Origin: UBA5109 sp965662565
Lineage (GTDB): Bacteria > Pseudomonadota > Gammaproteobacteria > Pseudomonadales > Pseudohongiellaceae
Reading direction: 5' to 3'
DNA length: 64,000 bases
Assembly: GCA_965662565.1 (NCBI GenBank)
Contig: CBFIHS010000005.1
Location: 1 to 64,000 of the forward strand
A program made the translations under genes and the position numbers. Every line of letters begins with the position of its first letter. The first letter of the stretch is position 1. The notes below the pieces were generated by a model. It made no database searches. It was not told the origin of the DNA and worked only from the letters and a program-made list of their open reading frames with translations. Of the stretch, positions 1-8,002 are shown in pieces.

Positions 1-83
1 ATACAAGTTTAATAGAGATGCTATACAGCAACGAAATCGTACACTAACCCATAAGAGACTGTTGTCTAATTATTAAATTTGTA
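1..83. repeat. Wide inverted repeat at the window edge
   Basis: Positions 1-14 are the reverse complement of 70-83 with one mismatch, leaving about 55 bases between the arms. The length and imperfect dyad recall an integron attC site. However, the outer arms lack the RYYYAAC/GTTRRRY boxes, and the inner bases do not form a clear second stem. Only the dyad itself is claimed. Confidence 0.5.
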
Positions 84-84
84 T

Positions 85-100
85 ACCGTGCCAGCACGGT
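85..100. repeat. Palindrome ACCGTGC-CA-GCACGGT
   Basis: Two perfect 7-base arms surround a CA centre. A 14-base match in inverted orientation recurs at 287-300. This could be an operator or a recombination-associated repeat of the integrase region; its function is unknown. Confidence 0.6.
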
Positions 101-285
101 ATCCTTTTCCTTAATTTCTAAGCATTGTGTTACTTATTGATTATCAAAACAATATTTTTGAATCAAAAAAACAAAATTAGGAAAGCGTGCGTGCCTGTTA
201 TTTAAAATGGGGTGGCATAGTATCAAAACGCTACTATTTTTAAGCTTCTGAATTAATTGAATAAATTAAAATTTAAAAATAGAAA

Positions 286-300
286 GCGTGCTGGCACGGT
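286..300. repeat. Second copy of the GCGTGC/GGCACG palindromic motif
   Basis: The reverse complement of 287-300 equals bases 85-98 exactly. A further half-site, GCGTGCC, follows at 307-313, about 80 bases before the integrase start. The spacing near the intI promoter would suit integrase binding or autoregulation, but this is inference. Confidence 0.55.
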
Positions 301-391
301 TTGTAAGCGTGCCAATAATTTGAATTAATGCCAGATATGATCTAAAACATTGTCATGATTTCTTAACATTTCTTTGGACAGGGAGATTCAA

Positions 392-1357
392 ATGAAAAAT
401 AAAAGTCCGTTTATTGAAACACTTCAGCGTGATATGCGTTTGAGGGGATATTCAATTTCTACAGAGAGAACTTACTTAACTTGGATAAAGCGCTATATTT
501 ATTATTGCAAGAAGCAGCATCCAGCTGATGTGCCCTTGGAGCAAATTTCAAACTATCTTACCTATTTAGCCGCAGATCGCCATGTTTCGGTCAATACGCA
601 AAAAGTTGCTCTGAATGCCTTGGTGTTCCTCTATCAAAAACACCTGCAGATTGAAGTAGGAGATTCAGGGTTTAAGTTGGCGACAAGACAACGCTATATT
701 CCTACGGTCTTAAGTCCGAATGAAGTGAAAATGATCATTGATGAGCTGGAAGGGCGGAATAAATTGATCGTTCAGCTGCTCTATGGCAGTGGCTTACGCG
801 TTACAGAATGTTTGCGCTTAAGGGTTTTTGATATTGACCTGGGAAAATGTGCTTTAACTGTAAGAGATGGCAAAGCAAAAAAAGACAGGCAAACGATTTT
901 GAGTTCGAAGCTTGGGCCAGCTTTGGAAGAAACAATTGAAGCTGCTCGAAACTTGCAGATTTTGGATAATAAGCAAGGCCTTGGTCCTTCGCTACCTCCG
1001 GCTTTACGAAGGAAAATGCCTAATGCCTTTCGTCAACCCGGCTGGGCTTATTTGTTTCCGGCTTCAAAATATTGTAAGCACTCAGTTTACGGTGAGCTTT
1101 GTCGTCACCACTTAGATCAAACAGTTGTGCGTAAATTTTTAAAACTGGCAGTGAATAAAGCAGGGGTATTTAATAAACGGGTTACCTGCCACACTTTTAG
1201 GCATTCTTTCGCAACCAATATGTTGGCCGGTGGTACAGATATCCGCACGGTACAAGAACTGCTTGGGCACAATAATGTTAGTACCACGCAAATTTACACT
1301 CATGTGCTTGGCAGACATTACGCAGGTTCAGTAAGTCCGCTTGATCATATTTCTTAA
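392..1357 (+). CDS. intI: Integron-type tyrosine recombinase (IntI family)
   Basis: Tyrosine site-specific recombinase of 321 residues. The N-terminal SAM-like core-binding domain covers about residues 5-90. The catalytic domain shows the active-site set: Arg in GSGLRVTECLRLRV, the HTFRHSF box (His and Arg), LLGHNNVSTTQIYTHV (second His and the Tyr nucleophile). Between the first Arg and the HxxR box lies the insertion typical of integron integrases rather than XerC/D (LPPALRRKMPNAF, YLFPAS, RHHLDQTVVRKF). It normally recombines attC cassette sites with attI. The ATG was chosen because GGGAG lies 7 bases upstream; a TTG 18 bases earlier is less likely. Cassettes would be expected upstream, beyond the left edge of the window. 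Confidence 0.9.
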   Translation: MKNKSPFIETLQRDMRLRGYSISTERTYLTWIKRYIYYCKKQHPADVPLEQISNYLTYLAADRHVSVNTQKVALNALVFLYQKHLQIEVGDSGFKLATRQRYIPTVLSPNEVKMIIDELEGRNKLIVQLLYGSGLRVTECLRLRVFDIDLGKCALTVRDGKAKKDRQTILSSKLGPALEETIEAARNLQILDNKQGLGPSLPPALRRKMPNAFRQPGWAYLFPASKYCKHSVYGELCRHHLDQTVVRKFLKLAVNKAGVFNKRVTCHTFRHSFATNMLAGGTDIRTVQELLGHNNVSTTQIYTHVLGRHYAGSVSPLDHIS

Positions 1358-1361
1358 ACTT

Positions 1362-2138
1362 TTATTTACGAACCAATGAGCTCAGCATAAAAAGAATTGC
1401 TGCGCTTACAACAATACTTGGGCCGCTTGGTGTGTCGAGATAGAACGAAGCGAGTAGTCCGCCGCATACGGCAAGGCAACCAATCAGGCTGGCAAGAATT
1501 GCCATTTTTTCTGGTGAGTTTGAAAAACTTCTGGCGATGGCTGGTGGAATAATCATTAGAGAAGTGATTAATAATATGCCCACCACTTTCATGCTTAAGG
1601 CTATAACCGTTGCAATTAATAGCATTAACAATAAACGTATTTTTCCTACTGCCAAGCCTTCGACTTGCGCCAGTTCTTGATGCAAAGTAATCGTCAGTAA
1701 TTTATTCCAAGTTAAAGCTAATACAATTAAGGCGGCCGCAATGCCAGAGCCAATCCAAATTAAATCTTGAGTGCTGGCGGTGAGTAAGTCGCCAAAGAGA
1801 TAAGACATTAAATCAATATTCACATCGGTAAAACTTAAGATAACCAAACCAAAGGCCAATGAGCTGTGCGCCAGTATGCCAAGAATGGTGTCGGTTGCCA
1901 GATGATGTCGGCTTTCCATTTGCACTAATAAAAGCGCGATTGCCAAGCAAGCAAGAATCACGGCGAATTGCAGATTCAAATCCATCAGCAAGCCAAAGGA
2001 AATACCAAGCAAAGCGGAGTGCGCGAGTGTGTCGCCAAAGTAGGCCATGCGTCGCCACACCACAAAGCAACCTAAAGGGCCGGTGATTAAAGCCACGAGT
2101 AAACCAGCTGCAAGCGCACGTAAAACAAAATCAGCCAT
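1362..2138 (-). CDS. znuB: Zinc ABC transporter permease ZnuB
   Basis: Inner-membrane permease of the high-affinity zinc importer ZnuABC (ABC-3 family), 258 residues with about seven to eight hydrophobic segments. The family signature GPLGCFVVWRRMAYFGDTLAHS lies near the N-terminus (shown here only to mark the start of the conserved region). The ATG that begins MADFVLRAL aligns with known ZnuB starts and overlaps the end of znuC by 8 bases, so the two are translationally coupled. A longer upstream reading is possible but lies wholly inside znuC. The 3' end almost abuts the convergent integrase gene, with only 4 bases between the stops. Confidence 0.92.
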   Translation of the reverse strand: MADFVLRALAAGLLVALITGPLGCFVVWRRMAYFGDTLAHSALLGISFGLLMDLNLQFAVILACLAIALLLVQMESRHHLATDTILGILAHSSLAFGLVILSFTDVNIDLMSYLFGDLLTASTQDLIWIGSGIAAALIVLALTWNKLLTITLHQELAQVEGLAVGKIRLLLMLLIATVIALSMKVVGILLITSLMIIPPAIARSFSNSPEKMAILASLIGCLAVCGGLLASFYLDTPSGPSIVVSAAILFMLSSLVRK

Positions 2139-2928
2139 GCTTATGTCCCTCGTGCGAATGATCTGAGTGGTCTTTGTTATGCTCATGGTCAGCGTCTATC
2201 ACTTCACCGTGCAAACCATGGCTGTGGTTATGGTGATGGGCATAAACTGCCAATGAAGCTGCTTGCTGTTTGCCGAACAGCTCCAGATAAGCCGGGTCGG
2301 TGCTGACTTGTTCAGGATGGCCATGGCAACACACGTGCTGATTCAAACAAATGACTTCGTCAGTTGCCGACATCACTAAATGCAGATCGTGCGAAACCAT
2401 TAAGATGCCGCACCGGTGTTTGTCTCGAATGGATGAAATCAAAGCATAAAGCTCGGCCTGCCCATTGATATCAACGCCTTGAACGGGTTCATCCAATACC
2501 AGTAATTCAGGTTCTTGTATCAAAGCCCGAGCTAGTAAGACGCGTTGTAGTTCGCCCCCAGACAAAGAGTGCAGTTGTGAGTGCAATAGCTGAGAGGCTT
2601 TCACTTCGTCCAATACCTTTTCAATAAGTTCTGGTTTGGCGCGCACCGCAAGCTGTAAAAATTTTTCCACTAAAATGGGCATGCTGTTATCAACATGTAA
2701 ACGTTGTGGCATATAACCCACGCGTAAATTTTTGCGCAGGCTAACTGAGCCAGCGCTTGGCTTGGTTAAGCCCAGCACAATTTTAACCAAGGAGGTTTTG
2801 CCCGCGCCATTGGGACCAATCAGGGTAACGATCTGGTTCTCATCAATTTGCAGCGTAATGTTCTGTAGAATTTGTTTGTCGCCAATCGCCAAAGAAATAT
2901 CTTGAGCGTTTAACAAAGTGCTAGTCAT
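2131..2928 (-). CDS. znuC: Zinc ABC transporter ATPase ZnuC with histidine-rich tail
   Basis: ATP-binding subunit of the zinc importer, 265 residues. Visible motifs are Walker A GPNGAGKTSL, Q-loop GYMPQRL, signature LSGGELQRV, Walker B ELLVLDEP and the switch His in VSHDLHLV. After the ATPase core, the last ~45 residues are exceptionally rich in His with acidic residues (AHHHNHSHG, DADHEHNKDHSDHSHEGHKHG at the extreme C-terminus). This is a likely metal-binding or metal-sensing extension. It is first in the znuCB pair and divergent from znuA, as in E. coli. Confidence 0.95.
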   Translation of the reverse strand: MTSTLLNAQDISLAIGDKQILQNITLQIDENQIVTLIGPNGAGKTSLVKIVLGLTKPSAGSVSLRKNLRVGYMPQRLHVDNSMPILVEKFLQLAVRAKPELIEKVLDEVKASQLLHSQLHSLSGGELQRVLLARALIQEPELLVLDEPVQGVDINGQAELYALISSIRDKHRCGILMVSHDLHLVMSATDEVICLNQHVCCHGHPEQVSTDPAYLELFGKQQAASLAVYAHHHNHSHGLHGEVIDADHEHNKDHSDHSHEGHKHG

Positions 2929-3005
2929 TCCGAGTGAACTCCAGAGTCAGTAATGTGCAATCGATGTAGATCAAGTTTGCGCATAAGGCGAGGTAATATA
3001 TCATA
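2929..3005. promoter_or_regulatory. Divergent znuC/znuA intergenic region
   Basis: This 77-base gap must carry promoters for both znuCB and znuA, and in relatives such gaps bind the repressor Zur. The only faintly Zur-like dyad is the AT stretch GGTAATATATCATA at 2992-3005, which matches the usual GTTATA-N-TATAAC pattern poorly. I call the regulatory region but not a defined operator. Confidence 0.35.
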
Positions 3006-3908
3006 GTGGGCTTTTCAGGTTCAGCCTCGGTAAACGCTTTGTTACGACTTTTCACCTTTGCTCTGTTTTTAATGCTGCAAGTTTTTGCCAGCTGCTTTGC
3101 TTATGCACAGCCACAAGTCAGTGCCAGCATTAAGCCCTTGCAGATGATCGCCGCAGCTATAAGCGATGGCGTAGCGCTACCAAGCCTGATTATTGGAGCG
3201 GGGCAAGACCCTCATCATCCAGCTTTGAAGCCGTCGGAGCGTCGAAATTTGGCTAATGCCGATCTCGTACTTTGGGTAGGGCCTCGACTGGAGTCGGCTT
3301 TCACGCAATTGCTGGATACGGATTCTGAATCGGTAATCACCGCTTATGAGCTTATAGAAGAGGCCGGTTTGAGTATTGCTGACAACATGAGCGGCAGTAA
3401 TGATCCGCACATTTGGCTTTCAACACACAACAGCCGCTTGATTGCGCAAGTCTTAGCGGAAAAATTAATCACTATGGATGCGCAGAATGAAGTCGCTTAT
3501 CAAAGTAATTTAGCGAACTTTATGAGTTCCCTAGATTTACTGGATGCTGATATTCAGGCACTCGTAGCTCAGCTTCCAAAGACGGCCTTTGCGGTTTATC
3601 ACAACGCGTTTAATTATTATGAACAACAGTTTGGCTTGCAGCATGTCGCGAGTTTTACCGACAACGAAGAAGTGCAGCCGGGAATTCGTAAGATCATGCA
3701 AATTCGCGAAACACTCTCTGCCAATGAGGTTTCCTGCCTTTTACTGGAGCCTGAAAATAATCCAGATGAAATTAAACAGCTAACGGGTCGCGACATGAAT
3801 ATGGTGACGATTGATGTTTTGGGTTTTGCGTACCCGCTGAGTAAAACCGCCTATACTGATTTTATGCGCGGCCTCAGTGAATCAATAAAAGGGTGTATAG
3901 AAGAATGA
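3006..3908 (+). CDS. znuA: Zinc-binding periplasmic protein ZnuA
   Basis: Solute-binding component of the zinc importer (cluster 9/A-1 family), 300 residues. A Sec signal peptide ends near CFAYA-QPQ. Three zinc-ligand histidines are recognisable in DPHHPALKPSERR, DPHIWLST and AVYHNAFNYYEQQFG. The long His/Asp-rich loop found in many ZnuA proteins is missing here, while the partner ZnuC has a His-rich tail. The start is GTG; no ATG occurs before the signal peptide. The stop overlaps the polA start as ATGA, so polA may be co-transcribed. Confidence 0.92.
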   Translation: MGFSGSASVNALLRLFTFALFLMLQVFASCFAYAQPQVSASIKPLQMIAAAISDGVALPSLIIGAGQDPHHPALKPSERRNLANADLVLWVGPRLESAFTQLLDTDSESVITAYELIEEAGLSIADNMSGSNDPHIWLSTHNSRLIAQVLAEKLITMDAQNEVAYQSNLANFMSSLDLLDADIQALVAQLPKTAFAVYHNAFNYYEQQFGLQHVASFTDNEEVQPGIRKIMQIRETLSANEVSCLLLEPENNPDEIKQLTGRDMNMVTIDVLGFAYPLSKTAYTDFMRGLSESIKGCIEE

Positions 3909-6700
3909 GTTCCTTACCGGAAAAGCCTCTGATCTTGGTGGATGGCTCCTCCTATTTATTTCGTGCCTATCACGCCCTGCCGCCCTTAACGACAAAAACG
4001 GGTCAGGCCACAGGCGCCATAAAAGGTGTTATTAATATGGTGCGCTCTTTAATTAAAGAGTATCCCGATTCGCCAGTGGCTGTGGTGTTTGATGCCAAAG
4101 GCAAAACTTTTCGTAGCGATATCTACAAAGAGTACAAAGCGCATCGCCCGCCCATGCCCGATGATTTAAGAACACAAATCGAACCGATACATGAAATTAT
4201 CAAAGCCATGGGTTTGCCTTTAATCGTTGAACCTGGGGTCGAAGCCGACGATGTGATCGGAACGCTCGCTCGTGAAGCCACTGAATTAAAAATGGACACC
4301 TTGATTTCCACCGGCGATAAAGACCTCGCACAGTTGGTGAATGAACACATCACTTTGCTTAACACGATGAACAAAGAGGTCTTAAACATTGAGGGTGTTA
4401 AGCAAAAATTCGGACTGGCGCCGGAGCAGATTATCGATTACTTGGGTTTAATGGGTGACAAATCAGACAATATTCCTGGCGTGCCGGGAGTTGGGCCAAA
4501 AACTGCCGTGAAATGGCTGGATGAATACGGCACTGCGGATGGCCTGATCGAACATGCCGATGAGATCAAAGGCAAGGCGGGTGAAAATTTGCGTGCGCAC
4601 ATCGAGCAATTACAGTTGTCGCGCGAACTGGCCACCATCAAACTCGACGTTGAACTTCAATACAAACCAAACGAATTACTGCACACGCCAGAAGATAAAG
4701 AAGCCTTGCTCGGCTGGTATAAAACTTTGGAGTTTCGCACTTGGATTCGTGAGCTTGAAGGCGAAGGTGTAAAAGCTGATGCCATTGCGCATGGAGAGCA
4801 AGGCCAGGCAAGCGCATCACAAAATGATTCATCTGAAGATCAAAACTTGGATACCAGTGAGGCTTTTCCAAAACCCGAGGCCATCACTTACGAAATCGTT
4901 TCAACAAGTGAACAGCTGGATACTTTACTTCAGGAAATTCAATCTTTAAAAAGCCCCGACAGAAAACTTTCGCTTTCGATCGAAACAGACGGTGCTCACT
5001 ACAAGCTGGCCAAAATTATTGGTTTGTCGCTTTCCATAAAAGCAGGGAGCGCCAGCTACATTCCTCTTGCGCATAATTATGCGGGCGTTCAGGAGCAATT
5101 AAATTCTGAATTAGTCTTCGATAGTTTACGTCCACTCTTAGAAGATAAATCCATTTTTAAAGTTGGGCATGATCTAAAATTTATGTGCCATGTATTCGAT
5201 AACGTCAATATTAAATTGGCAGCTTGCCGTTTCGATACCATGTTGCAATCTTATGTTTTAAATTCAGTTGCGCATAAACATACGCTGGAAAAACTTTCAT
5301 CGCATTACCTTGAAGAAGATAAAGTTTTATTAGAAGAATTGCTCGGAAAAGGGCGCAATAAATTAACTTATGCAGAAGTGGTAATTGAAAAAGCCCTAAG
5401 TTTCTCAGCTCAAAACGCAGACTTTGTGTTTCGCTTACATCAAGGTTTGGAATTAAATTTAAAAGCTACAGCCGCTCTTGAAGAAATTTATAAGTACAAA
5501 GAAATTGGTTTACTGCCTGTGCTTTATGAAATGGAAAAAGAGGGCGTAATAGTAGATTTGTTTGCTTTGGCGCAACAAAGTGAAGAGCTCGCACAGCGCT
5601 TAGCTGAACTTGAAAATGAAGCCTACGCTTTGGCAGGTGAAGAATTTAATTTGGGTTCTCCTGCGCAATTACAACGAATTTTTTATGAAAAACTTGAGTA
5701 CCCAGTAATTAGCAAAACAGCAAAAGGTCAGCCTTCAACAGCTGAGCCAGTGTTGCAAGAGTTGGCGCTAGAATACCCTTTGCCCAAATTATTAATTGAA
5801 CATCGTACCCTCAGCAAACTAAAAAGCACTTACACAGATAAACTTCCGCAAGATGTTAATCCGCAAAGCGGACGTATACACAGTAATTTTCAACAAGCTG
5901 TAGCGGCAACAGGACGTTTGTCTTCCACTGATCCGAATATCCAAAACATTCCTATTCGAACGGAAGAAGGGCGTCGTATTCGTAAAGCGTTTATCGCCGA
6001 AGAATCGAAAATATTAATGGCGGCGGATTACTCGCAAGTTGAGCTTCGCATCATGGCGCATCTATCGGCCGATGAAGGCTTATTGAAGGCCTTTAAAGAA
6101 GGCTTGGATGTGCATCGGGCAACCGCAGCAGAAATTTTTGGGGAAGAGCTTGATCAGGTTACTAGCGATCAACGCCGCAGCGCCAAAGCCATTAACTTTG
6201 GCTTAATTTATGGCATGTCGGCATTTGGTTTGGCTAAGCAGTTGGGGATAGGGCGCCATGAGGCACAAGAATATGTAGAGCGTTATTTCCAACGCTATCC
6301 TGGGGTTAGAGATTACATGGAAAACACCAGAGCGTTGGCGAATGAGCAGGGCTATGTTGAAACCTTGTTTGGCCGTCGTCTGTATTTACCGGGTATTCAT
6401 GCCAGTAATGGCATGTTGAGAAAAGCCGCTGAACGCACCGCCATTAATGCGCCGATGCAGGGGACTGCGGCAGATATTATTAAGCAGGCTATGATTGATA
6501 TTCAGCATTGGCTAAAGGTTGCAGGGCTTGATGCCAAAATGCTATTACAGGTTCACGACGAGTTGGTATTCGAAGTCAGCGAAAGCGACTTGCAAGCCTT
6601 GAGTGATGGCGTTGAGTTCCGAATGGCTTCTGCCGCCTCTTTAGATGTGCCTTTGATAGTGGATATTGGTTCAGGAATGAACTGGGATGAGGCGCATTAA
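3905..6700 (+). CDS. polA: DNA polymerase I with degenerate proofreading site
   Basis: Replication and repair polymerase, 931 residues (E. coli 928). The N-terminal 5'-3' flap nuclease (about 1-290) looks intact (LVDGSSYLFRAYHALPP, VEADDVIGTLA, GDKSDNIPGVPGVGPKTA). The polymerase domain keeps motif A DYSQVELRIMAHLS, motif B RRSAKAINFGLIYG and motif C LQVHDELVFEV. The middle 3'-5' exonuclease fold is present, but by alignment with E. coli D355 is Ser358, D424 is Met427, Y497 is Phe500 and D501 is Asn504; only E357 remains (Glu360). Proofreading is therefore predicted lost. The ATG overlaps the znuA stop; a GTG 12 bases earlier is less likely. Confidence 0.96.
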   Translation: MSSLPEKPLILVDGSSYLFRAYHALPPLTTKTGQATGAIKGVINMVRSLIKEYPDSPVAVVFDAKGKTFRSDIYKEYKAHRPPMPDDLRTQIEPIHEIIKAMGLPLIVEPGVEADDVIGTLAREATELKMDTLISTGDKDLAQLVNEHITLLNTMNKEVLNIEGVKQKFGLAPEQIIDYLGLMGDKSDNIPGVPGVGPKTAVKWLDEYGTADGLIEHADEIKGKAGENLRAHIEQLQLSRELATIKLDVELQYKPNELLHTPEDKEALLGWYKTLEFRTWIRELEGEGVKADAIAHGEQGQASASQNDSSEDQNLDTSEAFPKPEAITYEIVSTSEQLDTLLQEIQSLKSPDRKLSLSIETDGAHYKLAKIIGLSLSIKAGSASYIPLAHNYAGVQEQLNSELVFDSLRPLLEDKSIFKVGHDLKFMCHVFDNVNIKLAACRFDTMLQSYVLNSVAHKHTLEKLSSHYLEEDKVLLEELLGKGRNKLTYAEVVIEKALSFSAQNADFVFRLHQGLELNLKATAALEEIYKYKEIGLLPVLYEMEKEGVIVDLFALAQQSEELAQRLAELENEAYALAGEEFNLGSPAQLQRIFYEKLEYPVISKTAKGQPSTAEPVLQELALEYPLPKLLIEHRTLSKLKSTYTDKLPQDVNPQSGRIHSNFQQAVAATGRLSSTDPNIQNIPIRTEEGRRIRKAFIAEESKILMAADYSQVELRIMAHLSADEGLLKAFKEGLDVHRATAAEIFGEELDQVTSDQRRSAKAINFGLIYGMSAFGLAKQLGIGRHEAQEYVERYFQRYPGVRDYMENTRALANEQGYVETLFGRRLYLPGIHASNGMLRKAAERTAINAPMQGTAADIIKQAMIDIQHWLKVAGLDAKMLLQVHDELVFEVSESDLQALSDGVEFRMASAASLDVPLIVDIGSGMNWDEAH

Positions 6701-6868
6701 GTCTTAAGTTTCAGTTTATTTTTGTGTGTCATTGTTCCAGCGGCATAAAAATTCAAAGAAAGTTGAAATTAGTGAAACTTTTTTTGAACTAAAGATAGTT
6801 AGCCCGGTCATATTTAACAGTAAGGGGGTTTTCTTCCTGATTTTCCAACTTACTAGTATGATAAATGA

Positions 6869-6943
6869 TAGAAATATCTCTCCTAGATACAAGGAGTCCG
6901 GGCCCTAACTATATTCTCCTGTGGTTAGGGCCCTCTTTTTTTA
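6869..6943 (+). ncRNA. Candidate small RNA in the Spot 42/ErsA position
   Basis: Between polA and engB lies a possible transcript of about 75 bases. A TATGAT -10-like box at 6857-6862 would start it near 6869, though the -35 region is weak. It would contain a small hairpin (CTCCT at 6880-6884 with AGGAG at 6892-6896) and end in a strong GC-rich terminator. The terminator loop carries TCTCCTG, complementary to ribosome-binding sites. In E. coli spf (Spot 42), and in P. aeruginosa ErsA, occupy this same place next to polA. Alternatively this is only the polA terminator. Confidence 0.45.
6900..6943 (+). terminator. Strong rho-independent terminator after polA
   Basis: A perfect 10-base stem, GGGCCCTAAC (6900-6909) with GTTAGGGCCC (6924-6933), is followed by a run of T. 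The T-run lies on the plus-strand side only, so it acts on polA or on the candidate small RNA, not on engB. Confidence 0.9.
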
Positions 6944-6986
6944 TAACTTTTTTATACCTTTTTTAATTCCGCATTTTTAAAGCCTG

Positions 6987-7589
6987 TTAAAGCAACCACT
7001 CATTTAAACCTTTACGCAAGATGTTTACGCCGTCGCCTTTTAGCGCTGAAAAAAGCTGCAAAGAAATCAGATCGCCGTAGGATGTCGCTTTCTTTTCAGC
7101 TTTAAGTAAAGCCGACTTAGCCGCGCCAGGGTTCAATTTGTCTGCTTTTGTTAGCAAGATGTGTAAGGGAATCTGTGCCTTTGAGGCCCATTCAATCATC
7201 ATCAAGTCACTGTCTTTAAAGTCATGCCTTATGTCTACCAGCAAAACGACGCCTTGTAATGACTGGCGTTCTTCAAGGTAAAGTGTCAATTGCCGCTCCC
7301 ATTTTTTCTTCTGGGCAAGAGGTACTTTGGCGTAACCAAAACCAGGTAAATCCACTAAATAGCGTTTTTCAGCCACCTCAAAGAAATTCAATAACTGTGT
7401 GCGTCCCGGTGTTTTACTGGTGCGAGCCAGTTTGGGCTGCTCAGTCAGTTTATTGATCGCACTAGACTTGCCGGCATTAGAACGGCCAATGAACGCCACT
7501 TCCTTGGCATCATCTTCGGGGCACTGTGCCAGAGTACTGGCGCTAGTGATAAAGCGTGCATTGCGATAATCCAGGGCTGATTTACTCAT
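6987..7589 (-). CDS. engB: Ribosome biogenesis GTP-binding protein EngB/YsxC
   Basis: Essential TrmE-Era-EngA-EngB-type GTPase for 50S subunit assembly, 200 residues. G1 is GRSNAGKSS, the switch region ARTSKTPGRTQLLNFF, G3 DLPGFGYA and G4 LLTKADK. The start was placed at the ATG of MSKSALDYRNARF, which aligns with E. coli YihA. An upstream ATG would add 39 residues with no family resemblance. Lies convergent to polA, the conserved arrangement in gammaproteobacteria. Confidence 0.93.
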   Translation of the reverse strand: MSKSALDYRNARFITSASTLAQCPEDDAKEVAFIGRSNAGKSSAINKLTEQPKLARTSKTPGRTQLLNFFEVAEKRYLVDLPGFGYAKVPLAQKKKWERQLTLYLEERQSLQGVVLLVDIRHDFKDSDLMMIEWASKAQIPLHILLTKADKLNPGAAKSALLKAEKKATSYGDLISLQLFSALKGDGVNILRKGLNEWLL

Positions 7590-8002
7590 TAAGTGCTCAA
7601 TAGGTATTAGTTTGAAGTAATAGTTCGGGTCAGTAGCTTTTTCATCCGCTAGGGATAGGGTATAATGCACCTGCTTTTTAAGCGCGGCTGATTGTATCAT
7701 AGCCACTTACCTTAAGAATCTGTTAGAAAAGTATTAGAAAGACTTCTAGCGATAAAGATTAGTGGTTAGATGAAAGCGCTAAAATTAAGAATTACGGCTG
7801 AGGATTGCGACAAGCATTTGGCTTAGATGGCTTATTTATTAACGGATTAAATAACGGATTTAATAAATAGAGCCCAAGCAGTCGTAACAATTCCTAAATT
7901 ACTGTACAGGCTGGTAGTTACCACTTAGCTAAATATCAGAAATTAGTAGTATTAGTAGTATAGGCCTTTAGTAAAGATGGCATTTATTTAATAGGAATAA
8001 GC
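7590..8002. other. Intergenic region with hairpin and direct repeats
   Basis: This 413-base gap between divergent engB and the cytochrome c4 gene has no convincing gene. It holds a TATAAT box at 7661-7666 without a good -35. It also holds a hairpin around 7829-7873 whose arms TATTTATTAA (7833-7842) and TTAATAAATA (7860-7869) enclose two TAACGGAT direct repeats (7840-7847 and 7852-7859). A tandem ATTAGTAGT pair lies at 7942-7959. It probably carries the promoters and a long leader of the cytochrome gene. Confidence 0.4.
7829..7874. repeat. Hairpin enclosing TAACGGAT direct repeats
   Basis: Ten-base perfect arms, extended outward by GGCT/AGCC pairing with one bulge, enclose a loop containing two overlapping TAACGGAT copies. 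There is no T-run, so it is not a terminator. It could be an operator or a leader RNA structure for cytochrome c4. Confidence 0.45.

Larger units (their letters stand above)
1..391. other. Non-coding region upstream of the integron integrase
   Basis: I see no convincing gene in this AT-rich stretch. It holds several repeats: a wide inverted repeat at the very start, a 16-bp palindrome at 85-100, an inverted near-copy of it at 286-300, and further GCGTGC words at 185-190 and 307-312. In integrons the attI site and cassettes lie on the 5' side of intI, so this is where attI would be. No exact GTTRRRY crossover core occurs on either strand. The nearest is GTTAAGA on the minus strand at 361-367, which matches 6 of 7 positions. 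No LexA box of the CTGT-N8-ACAG form was found. Confidence 0.5.

Noticed and set aside
1..83. Integron attC site
   Set aside because: The dyad has the right size, but neither arm carries RYYYAAC or GTTRRRY, and no second inner stem is clear.
2992..3005. Zur operator
   Set aside because: The AT-rich stretch matches the Zur dyad poorly, so it was not called as a defined site.
6726..6908. Small protein gene after polA
   Set aside because: No ribosome-binding site, no recognisable sequence, and it overlaps the candidate small RNA and runs into the terminator stem.
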